DNA of 21,384 bases from Verrucomicrobia subdivision 3 bacterium UBA693. Its GTDB lineage: Bacteria; Verrucomicrobiota; Verrucomicrobiia; Limisphaerales; UBA8199. Numbering within the stretch: the first letter of the stretch is position 1; each line of letters starts with the position of its first letter. The stretch is taken from assembly GCA_002298785.1 (NCBI GenBank), contig DBMR01000048.1:22255-43638 (forward strand), read 5' to 3'. Both the position numbers and the translations under genes were made by a program. The notes below the pieces were generated by a model. It saw only the letters and a list, made by a program, of their open reading frames with translations. It was not told the DNA's origin and searched no databases. This document shows positions 15,108-21,384 of this stretch, in pieces.

Positions 15108-17084
15108 ATGAACACTTCCTTAATCCCTTTGCGCCGGAAACATTTAGCGCAATTCCTTTTAGCCGCGGTGCTCGCGTCCGGGTTGGGCCATGCCCAAGCG
15201 CAAACCGCCACCAATGTGTTAACCAACCCCGGGTTTGAAGCGGGCGGCACCGGCGGTGCCGGCACGCCGATCCCGGGTTGGACTGGGTATTACAACTATG
15301 CGATTGAATCGACCAATGCCCTCGTTTACCAGTCCACCAGCAATGTATTGGTGCATGGTGGCATCCAGACTATGAAGGTCTGGGGTGGCTTCCAGGGCGG
15401 CGACACCTACTGCGGAGCGTACCAGGATGTTCCTGCCGCGTCCGATTCGGTGTGGTCCGGGGATATTTGGGTTTTGAGTCACGTCGATGATCGGCTCAGC
15501 GGGCAAAACCAAGTTTGGCTGGAAGTTTCATTTCGCAACAGCGCGTCGCCCAACACGCCGCTTCAGACCTACACCTCGCTTCCGTTTACCAATAATAGTC
15601 CCGCCAATACCTGGGTAAACCTAGTGGTCACAGACGGCGCAGGATCCACGAACTTGACCGCGCCATTTGGCACAAGCTTTGCCCGGTTCCAACTCGTCTT
15701 TAAGCAGATTGGTGGCACGTACGACGGTGGGTCCATTTATGTGGATGACGCCAAGTTGATCAAGACTTCGGGGGCAGATCCGGAAATTACGGTGCATCCC
15801 GTGGCCCAGACCAAGGTATATAGCCAAAGCGTCACTTTTTCGGTGACTGCCAACGGGAAGTCCAGCCTCTCTTACCAATGGCAACGGGACGGTGTGAACC
15901 TCGTGGAGGGCGGGCGGATCAGCGGCAGCCAGACCGCAATACTCACGATCACAGGTTTGACCGGCAACGACATGGGATTCTATTCCGTGAACGTGACGGA
16001 CAATGCCGGCAAGTTGAGCAGCGACGCCGCTTATTTGACGGTGCAGGATCCGGGGATCCTCACCGAACCCGTGGCGGTCACGAAATTGACCGGCGAGACG
16101 GCCAGTTTGACGGTGACGGCGGCGAGTTCCAGCGCCTTGAGCTATCAGTGGTTCAAGAACCTCATTCCCGTGGCTGACGGCGGCCGGGTTTCCGGCGCTA
16201 AAACGGCGACTCTGACGATAGCCAACTTGGACATTGCGGACGGCGGCAATTATAGCGTCGATGTGACGAGCCTCGGTGGAACGATCTCGAGTGCGACCGC
16301 TAAGTTGAGTGTCAAAACCCCGGCGGACATGGCCAATCGCGTGCAGAATCCGAGTTTTGAGGAAGGCCTCGCACCTTGGACTGGGTTTGGCGGGAACGCT
16401 CTTGAGAACACCGGCATGCTGGTTTACAACAGCCCTTCCACCTATGCCCCCGCCCACTCGGGAACCAATGTGTTCAAAACTTACGGATCGGGTGCCTGGA
16501 ATGGCGTGTTCCAGGATGTTCCGGTAAAAGCCGGCGAAATCTTCACCGCCAGCGCCTGGGCGCGAACTGAAGCCGAAGATATGATCGGAGCCCCGAACGA
16601 GTGCTGGCTGGAGTTGCAATTCCTGAACGCGGGCGGGAACATGATTGGATTGTACAAATCGCCGAGTGTCACTGCGACAACCCCGGCCTCGACCTGGGTG
16701 GCGCTCGAGGCTACCAATATGATCGCTTTTTGGGGCGACTACTCGATCGTGAGCGCCAACAAATACCTGGTTGCCCCCGCGGGAGCGACGGCGGCGCGCG
16801 TTCAGATCACTTACCACGCCACCGGTGGCAGTGGTTCGGTTTATGCCGATGATTTGAAATTGATGGTGAAAATTCCGGTGACAATCCAGGCGGCTCGCGT
16901 GGGGAATTCGGTCAACTTGACCTTCCCGACACAGGGCGCGACCAGCTACCGGGTCATGTACAAGAGTGACCTGGGAGCGGCAGCGTGGGAATTGCTGACG
17001 ACTGTGGCTGGGGACGGAACGGTCAAGACCGTGAGCGATTCAATCGCCGCGGCGCCCCGATTTTACGTGGTGTTCACCGAGTAA
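15108..17084 (+). CDS. Secreted CBM-Ig-Ig-CBM protein without catalytic domain
   Basis: The protein has 658 residues with a signal peptide (MNTSLIPLRRKHLAQFLLAA...GHAQAQ, about residues 1-32). Domains in order: a beta-sandwich module like CBM4/9 (about 35-220, NVLTNPGFEAGG to YVDDAKL), two Ig-like domains (about 224-313 and 314-405, with SYQWQRDGVNL and SYQWFKNLIPV), a second related CBM-like module (about 409-588, NRVQNPSFEEG to YADDLKL), and a C-terminal beta-rich tail (590-658). No glycosidase signature is visible. It likely binds extracellular polysaccharide at or near the cell surface. Its CBMs are related to the one in the adjacent GH16 enzyme, so the same or a similar glucan is a reasonable ligand. 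It is the first gene of the operon. Confidence 0.75.
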   Translation: MNTSLIPLRRKHLAQFLLAAVLASGLGHAQAQTATNVLTNPGFEAGGTGGAGTPIPGWTGYYNYAIESTNALVYQSTSNVLVHGGIQTMKVWGGFQGGDTYCGAYQDVPAASDSVWSGDIWVLSHVDDRLSGQNQVWLEVSFRNSASPNTPLQTYTSLPFTNNSPANTWVNLVVTDGAGSTNLTAPFGTSFARFQLVFKQIGGTYDGGSIYVDDAKLIKTSGADPEITVHPVAQTKVYSQSVTFSVTANGKSSLSYQWQRDGVNLVEGGRISGSQTAILTITGLTGNDMGFYSVNVTDNAGKLSSDAAYLTVQDPGILTEPVAVTKLTGETASLTVTAASSSALSYQWFKNLIPVADGGRVSGAKTATLTIANLDIADGGNYSVDVTSLGGTISSATAKLSVKTPADMANRVQNPSFEEGLAPWTGFGGNALENTGMLVYNSPSTYAPAHSGTNVFKTYGSGAWNGVFQDVPVKAGEIFTASAWARTEAEDMIGAPNECWLELQFLNAGGNMIGLYKSPSVTATTPASTWVALEATNMIAFWGDYSIVSANKYLVAPAGATAARVQITYHATGGSGSVYADDLKLMVKIPVTIQAARVGNSVNLTFPTQGATSYRVMYKSDLGAAAWELLTTVAGDGTVKTVSDSIAAAPRFYVVFTE

Positions 17085-17095
17085 GAAATAGTTAG

Positions 17096-17138
17096 GCATC
17101 GCCGGGCCGGGCTGAGACCTGGTCCGGCGATGCTCTTT
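17096..17138 (+). terminator. Strong hairpin between CBM protein and GH16 genes
   Basis: GCATCGCCGGGCC (17096-17108) pairs with GGTCCGGCGATGC (17121-17133) over 13 bp with one G-U pair. Three more inner pairs are possible, leaving a CTGAGA loop. It is followed by TCTTT, a short T-tract. This fits a leaky intrinsic terminator or an RNA-stabilising hairpin 11 bases after the CBM gene stop. Confidence 0.7.
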
Positions 17139-17163
17139 GGCGGCGCAACTCGAAAGGAAACAT

Positions 17164-18756
17164 ATGTGGCGAAAAGCAACGTGGTACGTCCTCGGTTTGG
17201 CAGTGGGGCTGGGTGCCCAGACACTATCGGCTCAGAGCGTGCCCGGCTGGAGCCTGGTATGGGCGGACGAGTTTGCGCTTCCTGACAATAGCGCTCCCAG
17301 CGGCGCCAAGTGGGCGTATGACACCGGCGGTGGCGGATGGGGTAACAATGAATTGGAGACCTACACCTCCCGACTGGAAAACGCGAAGATCCTCGACGGC
17401 AAACTGGTGATCGAGGCGCGTCAGGAGACCTACACGGGTACGGACAATATCACGCGGAATTACACTTCGGCCCGGCTCAAGACCAAAGGACGAGCGAGTT
17501 GGACGTGTGGGCGCATTGAAGCCCGAATGCAATTGCCGAGAGGGCAGGGGATCTGGCCGGCGTTTTGGATGTTGGGCGCCAATTTGGATACCGCAGGCTG
17601 GCCGGGCTGCGGGGAGATCGACATCATGGAAAACATCGGGAAGGAACCGGGCAAGGTGCACGGTACGATTCACGGCCCGGGCTATTCCGGCGGTAATGGC
17701 ATTGGCAGCGCGTATACGTTTGATGCCGGCGCGGTACCGGCGGATGGTTTCCATGTCTATGCCATCGAGTGGGAGACCAATCGCATCCGCTGGTTCGTAG
17801 ATGGGAAAGCTTACTTTACGGTCACTCCTGCCAGCCTGCCGAACGGTGCGACGTGGGTATTTAGCGCGCCTCAGTTTGTAATACTGAACCTCGCCGTTGG
17901 TGGAAACTGGCCGGGTAACCCTGACGGCACCACGGTGTTTCCACAGCGACTGCAAGTGGATTACGTAAGGGTCTACGCGCGCACCAATCTGCCCGAAAGT
18001 GCGAACGTGTTGCTCAATCCGGGTTTTGAAAATGCCGGGCAGGCGAACTGGACCGCCTTCAACCAAAACGTCTATGTGCTCAACGGCACAGGCTTGACCC
18101 CGCATGGCGGGACCAATGCGGTCAAGGTCTATGGACAATTCAGTGGTGCCGAAAACTACACCGGCTTTTTTCAGGACACCGCCTGTCAGGCGGGCGCTGC
18201 TTTTAGCGCTGAGGGTTGGGCTTTGACGCCTTCAACTGATGCCTTGGCGGGGGGTAATTCGGCCTGGATGGAACTGAGTTTTCGGGGCGTTTCAGACAAT
18301 ATCCTGGCGCTTTATCGCAGCACTTTATTAACCGCGGCTTCGCCGCGGGATGCTTGGATTCGTCTGCTGATCACGAACCGGTTGGATACGGTAACCTACG
18401 CTACGGTTGCAGCCACCAATCGATTGGTCGCTCCGGTCGGTGCGGTAATAGCCAGGATTCAGGGGACATTTCGGCAGCCAACTGGCTATGACGGCGGCGC
18501 CGCGTGGTTTGACGACGCCGCGCTGATTCCTTTGCAATATCCGGCCCCAGTCCGAATGAATGCGTCCGGTTCGGGCTCCAATCTTCAGCTAACTTTCCCG
18601 GCGCTGCCGGGTTCACGCTACACGGTGCAGCGTCGGAACTACGCCGCCGCGGGCATGTGGACCAATCTTCAGAGTTTCATTGGAAGTGGATCCTTCATAA
18701 CGTTTGCCGCACCTACGGATTACTTAAGTGGATTCTTCCGTGTGCAGGTGGAGTGA
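17164..18756 (+). CDS. Secreted GH16 beta-glucanase (laminarinase-type) with C-terminal CBM
   Basis: The ATG at 17164 follows AAAGGA by five bases and gives a signal peptide (MWRKATWYVLGLAVGLGAQT...SAQS); the ATG nine codons upstream lacks this. The protein has 530 residues. The GH16 domain spans about 30-275: WADEF, WGNNELETYTSR, GRIEARMQLPRGQGIWPAFW, and the catalytic GEIDIME with E151 (nucleophile), D153 and E156 (acid/base), then HVYAIEWE and NLAVGGNWPG. The extra Met in EIDIME matches the laminarinase/beta-1,3(-1,4)-glucanase branch. Residues about 281-460 form a CBM4/9-like module (NVLLNPGFEN to WFDDAAL), and 462-530 a short C-terminal tail ending FFRVQVE. It cuts beta-1,3-glucan internally. 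Its stop codon overlaps the kinase start. Confidence 0.95.
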   Translation: MWRKATWYVLGLAVGLGAQTLSAQSVPGWSLVWADEFALPDNSAPSGAKWAYDTGGGGWGNNELETYTSRLENAKILDGKLVIEARQETYTGTDNITRNYTSARLKTKGRASWTCGRIEARMQLPRGQGIWPAFWMLGANLDTAGWPGCGEIDIMENIGKEPGKVHGTIHGPGYSGGNGIGSAYTFDAGAVPADGFHVYAIEWETNRIRWFVDGKAYFTVTPASLPNGATWVFSAPQFVILNLAVGGNWPGNPDGTTVFPQRLQVDYVRVYARTNLPESANVLLNPGFENAGQANWTAFNQNVYVLNGTGLTPHGGTNAVKVYGQFSGAENYTGFFQDTACQAGAAFSAEGWALTPSTDALAGGNSAWMELSFRGVSDNILALYRSTLLTAASPRDAWIRLLITNRLDTVTYATVAATNRLVAPVGAVIARIQGTFRQPTGYDGGAAWFDDAALIPLQYPAPVRMNASGSGSNLQLTFPALPGSRYTVQRRNYAAAGMWTNLQSFIGSGSFITFAAPTDYLSGFFRVQVE

Positions 18757-21275
18757 AACGCAAATTCGAACATCGATTGGAGCAAACGAACGCCACGAAA
18801 CCAGAATGTTCCGGGCGGGCAGGGAGGAGGTGGGTGTGTCTGCTGGCGGCGATGGTAATGCTCGGGGTCGGCACTTGGCCCACGATCCTTGGTGCGCAGG
18901 GTACGAATTCGGAGTTGGTGCTGCGGACGGCGGCAGAAGTGCGCCGTTTGACGGCCGATGAGGCGGAGAAGAAGCTCCCAGTGAGCCTGAAAGGGGTGCT
19001 GACCTATCTGGATCCCGACCGATTTTATCGCTTCATCCAGGACGATACTGCCGGGATATATTTCCATACTGAAGGTGCCGCAGAACTGACACCGTTGGCT
19101 GCCGGACAACTGGTGGAGTTGGAGGGGGTGACTGGAAAAGGAGAGTTTGCGCCAGTCATCCAGGCGCGCCAGGTCAAAGTCCTCGGTGAAGGACCGTTTC
19201 CACCCGCGCGCCAAGTAACCTTTGAACAAATCTCCAGCGGCCAGTATGACAGCCAGTTGGTGGAAGTGCAGGGCATCGTACGCTCGGTGCGGTTGTCAGA
19301 GCCAGGGGCGCGTTTTGAATTGGTGGTATCTACAGGAGGAGGTCGATTGGATGTTCTGGCGACCGGACTGCCGGTACGTGTCCAGGAGATGGTTGACAGC
19401 GTAGTGGCCCTCGAGGGTGTTTGTGTAACGCGGTTTAACCGCCAACGCCAGCTTTTCGATACCCGCGTCCTGGCCCACGGAGTTCGGATCTTTAGCATGG
19501 CTCCGGCGGATCCCTTCGCGATTCCGGCGCAGAGCATTTCCAGTCTGTTGCGATTTACGCCCCAGGGCTCGCACGGGCATCGCGTGCGGGTAGCCGGCAC
19601 AGTCACGCTGTGCGATCAGGAGACTCTTTACCTGCAGGATGGGGACGGGGGGTTGTATGTGGAGACATTGGAGCCGGGCAAGTTTCAGGCAGGCGACAGG
19701 GTCGAGGTACTCGGATTTCCAGCGCCCGGTGATTACTCGCCCATGTTGAGAGATTCCCAAGTGCGTCGGATGGGAATGGGAGCGGCGCCGGAGCCGCAAG
19801 AGTTGACGGTGGACGTCGTGCTAAAAGGAGCCCAGGACTGCCGGTTGGTGAAGTTGGAAGCGGTGGTAATGGATCGCTCGCGGCACAGCGCCCAGTTGTT
19901 CCTGGTGCTGCAAGCGGGCGGGGCGATTTTTCACGCCTACCTCCCCCATGGCCTGCCGGAAACTCAATTAAGTGCCATTCGCAATGGCAGTGTGGCTTCT
20001 GTCACCGGGATTTGTCGCATCGACCCTGGACATGACTGGAATCCCGGAGCGGACTGGCGGGCCAGCTCGTTCCGCCTGCTGTTGCGATCCGTGGCGGATA
20101 TCCAGGTGATTCATCCGCCGCCGTTCTGGACCCTGGGCAAGCTGCTTTGGGCTACGGGGGCCTTGGGCCTGGTGGTCCTGGCGGCGTTCGCCTGGGTCGT
20201 GGTACTGCGGCGGAGGGTCGTTCGCCAGACGGAGATCATCCGGCAGAAGCTGGAAACCGAGGCCGCGCTCAAGGAGCGTTACGTGGAGTTGTTCGAGAAT
20301 GCCAATGATGTAGTTTACACACACGACCTGGAGGGGAAAATCACCTCAATCAACCAGGCTGGGGAGCAGTTGCTCCAGCATCGGCGCGAGCAATTGCTGG
20401 GGCGGAACCTGGTGGAGTTGATCATCCCGACGCAACAAGCCGCGGCGTCGACCTGGTTGCGTCAGATCGCAGGCAAACAGGCGGCGGCTACGGTGGAATG
20501 GGACTTCGTCTCGGCGTCCGGGCAAATGATTCGGATGGAAGTCAGCACACGGTTGATCACGCTTAGCGGTCGGGCCAACGAAGTGGAGGGAATCGCACGG
20601 GACATTACCGAGCGCAAGCGCCTGGAGTCGGAGTTGCTTGAGGTGAGCAATCGGGAACAACGCCGTATCGGACATGATTTGCATGATGGCGTGTGCCAGC
20701 AGTTGGTCGGAATTGCCTATATGGCGGAGACGATCGGCGAGCGCCTCCAGGATCGAAGCGTGCCGGAAGCCGCGGACCTGGAACGAATCCGCACCTTCCT
20801 GCAAGCTGCCGTGGCCCAAACTCGGGGGGTGGCCCGCGGACTGTTTCCGGTGCGCCTCGAGGAAAACGGCCTGGTGTCTGCGCTCGAGGAATGGGCGGTG
20901 CACGCGGGCGAGTTGTTCCAAATCGACTGTTCCTTTTCGTGCGATCGTCCGCCCGCCGGCGTCGAGTCCAGCATGGCGCTGCATCTTTACTACATTGTGC
21001 AGGAAGCGGTAGCGAATGCGGCCAAGCATGGGCACGCTACCAGGGTCGCCATTGGTTTGGCGCCGCGCAATGGCGGTTGGGTGCTGAGCGTGCGTGATGA
21101 TGGCGCCGGCTTCGCGCCCAACCCGCAGCGCACCACCGGAATGGGGCTGCGAATCATGGATTACCGGGCGCGAGTCATCGGCGCCAGCCTCGAAGTCCAC
21201 AGTCAGGTCGGCAAGGGCACAATCGTCGAGTGCACGTTTCAGTTGCCGGTTACAAACAAACCCAGCGGAGCATAG
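18753..21275 (+). CDS. Membrane sensor histidine kinase, NarL-type, with OB-fold-like input region
   Basis: I place the start at GTG 18753, overlapping the GH16 stop in GTGA with AGG four bases upstream (840 residues); an ATG at 18657 would overlap GH16 by 100 bases. Residues 25-52 form a signal or anchor segment (RRWVCLLAAMVMLGVGTW). Residues about 75-455 are extracytoplasmic and contain two similar OB-fold-like units. A transmembrane helix lies at about 462-484, then a PAS domain (509-625), a HisKA_3 box RRIGHDLHDGVCQQ with phospho-acceptor H644, and a HATPase domain with N-box YYIVQEAVANAAKHG and VRDDGAGF. Such kinases are common in Verrucomicrobia next to response regulators. The ligand is unknown; the context suggests a glucan product. 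A response regulator start follows within 60 bases. Confidence 0.92.
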   Translation: MKRKFEHRLEQTNATKPECSGRAGRRWVCLLAAMVMLGVGTWPTILGAQGTNSELVLRTAAEVRRLTADEAEKKLPVSLKGVLTYLDPDRFYRFIQDDTAGIYFHTEGAAELTPLAAGQLVELEGVTGKGEFAPVIQARQVKVLGEGPFPPARQVTFEQISSGQYDSQLVEVQGIVRSVRLSEPGARFELVVSTGGGRLDVLATGLPVRVQEMVDSVVALEGVCVTRFNRQRQLFDTRVLAHGVRIFSMAPADPFAIPAQSISSLLRFTPQGSHGHRVRVAGTVTLCDQETLYLQDGDGGLYVETLEPGKFQAGDRVEVLGFPAPGDYSPMLRDSQVRRMGMGAAPEPQELTVDVVLKGAQDCRLVKLEAVVMDRSRHSAQLFLVLQAGGAIFHAYLPHGLPETQLSAIRNGSVASVTGICRIDPGHDWNPGADWRASSFRLLLRSVADIQVIHPPPFWTLGKLLWATGALGLVVLAAFAWVVVLRRRVVRQTEIIRQKLETEAALKERYVELFENANDVVYTHDLEGKITSINQAGEQLLQHRREQLLGRNLVELIIPTQQAAASTWLRQIAGKQAAATVEWDFVSASGQMIRMEVSTRLITLSGRANEVEGIARDITERKRLESELLEVSNREQRRIGHDLHDGVCQQLVGIAYMAETIGERLQDRSVPEAADLERIRTFLQAAVAQTRGVARGLFPVRLEENGLVSALEEWAVHAGELFQIDCSFSCDRPPAGVESSMALHLYYIVQEAVANAAKHGHATRVAIGLAPRNGGWVLSVRDDGAGFAPNPQRTTGMGLRIMDYRARVIGASLEVHSQVGKGTIVECTFQLPVTNKPSGA

Positions 21276-21276
21276 A

Positions 21277-21290
21277 ATTTGCATGCAAAT
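21277..21290. promoter_or_regulatory. Perfect palindrome between kinase and response regulator
   Basis: ATTTGCATGCAAAT is a perfect 14-base palindrome starting one base after the kinase stop and 43 bases before the response-regulator ATG. It has no T-tract. It could be an operator or an RNA-processing site separating regulator from kinase expression. Confidence 0.4.
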
Positions 21291-21333
21291 CCGGGCAGCT
21301 TCGATTAAAAATGGCGGTATCAAGGCCCAGGAT

Positions 21334-21384
21334 ATGAGTAGTGGAACAGCAGTGAAGAGCCAGTTGCTGATCGTGGACGACCAC
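21334..21384 (+). CDS. Response regulator, N-terminal fragment (window edge)
   Basis: Only 17 codons are visible: MSSGTAVKSQLLIVDDH. LLIVDDH is the start of a CheY-like receiver domain, with the acidic pair D15-D16 that binds magnesium. An AAGG eight bases upstream of the ATG could be the ribosome site. The 58-base distance to the kinase and the NarL-type kinase upstream suggest a NarL/FixJ regulator with an HTH output domain, but that part lies outside the window. Confidence 0.8.
   Translation, partial: MSSGTAVKSQLLIVDDH

Noticed and set aside
15621..16817. Long open frame on the minus strand (398 codons) inside the CBM protein gene
   Set aside because: It has no recognisable domain or signal. 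The plus-strand protein in the same region has clear Ig and CBM modules, so this is an antisense shadow of GC-rich coding sequence.
18657..18752. Kinase start at ATG 18657
   Set aside because: It would overlap the GH16 coding region by 100 bases with low-quality sequence. GTG at 18753 overlaps the stop by four bases, a common coupling pattern.
1..21384. Mobile element, CRISPR array, prophage or defence system
   Set aside because: No transposase, integrase, direct-repeat array, phage structural gene or defence-nuclease motif was found. The genes are metabolic, transport and hydrolase types with similar composition.

Overview
The window is GC-rich and gene-dense, and most likely comes from the chromosome of a free-living Verrucomicrobiota bacterium (Pedosphaera/Limisphaera-like). 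This rests on gene style, not on a marker gene. Four features point that way: many secreted enzymes with Sec signal peptides and no SusC/SusD pair, extracellular proteins built from CBM and Ig-like domains with a short beta-rich C-terminal tail, a sensor kinase with a long OB-fold-like input region, and few strong Shine-Dalgarno sites. I see no tRNA, rRNA, CRISPR array, transposase or integrase.

Region 1 (1-6981) holds hydrolases and glycan-processing proteins. A partial minus-strand secreted GH-like protein runs off the left edge. A divergent membrane-anchored neutral-ceramidase-like protein (707-2122) follows. Three minus-strand genes then read right to left as a likely operon: a YdjC/ChbG-type carbohydrate deacetylase, a large secreted propeller plus alpha-helical-barrel protein of unassigned function, and a membrane-anchored PHP-domain protein.

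Region 2 (6982-13183) is more metabolic. An ACT-domain malic enzyme (7122-8543) is divergent from the deacetylase. A tightly packed ABC importer operon of the BMP/nucleoside class follows: periplasmic binding protein, double-ATPase subunit and two permeases, joined by stop/start overlaps or a 9-base gap.

Region 3 (13192-21384) looks like a beta-glucan (laminarin-type) sensing and degradation locus. A GH3 beta-glucosidase on the minus strand faces away from a plus-strand operon. That operon encodes a non-catalytic CBM-Ig-Ig-CBM protein, a GH16 beta-glucanase with a related CBM, a NarL-type sensor histidine kinase, and the start of a response regulator cut by the window edge. The GH16 stop codon overlaps the kinase GTG start (GTGA), so enzyme and sensor are probably translationally coupled. 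A strong hairpin between the CBM protein and GH16 may set their ratio. The gap between the GH3 gene and the operon holds two sigma70-like promoters, each with a perfect TTGACA, pointing at each other and overlapping.

In the proposed working model, secreted GH16 and GH3 enzymes cut beta-1,3(-1,4)-glucan to oligosaccharides and glucose, the CBM protein binds the polymer, and the coupled kinase/regulator adjusts expression. The substrate and the signal sensed are inferences from family and context. The most novel elements are the enzyme-sensor coupling, the paired face-to-face promoters, the dark CBM protein and the unassigned propeller/barrel protein.
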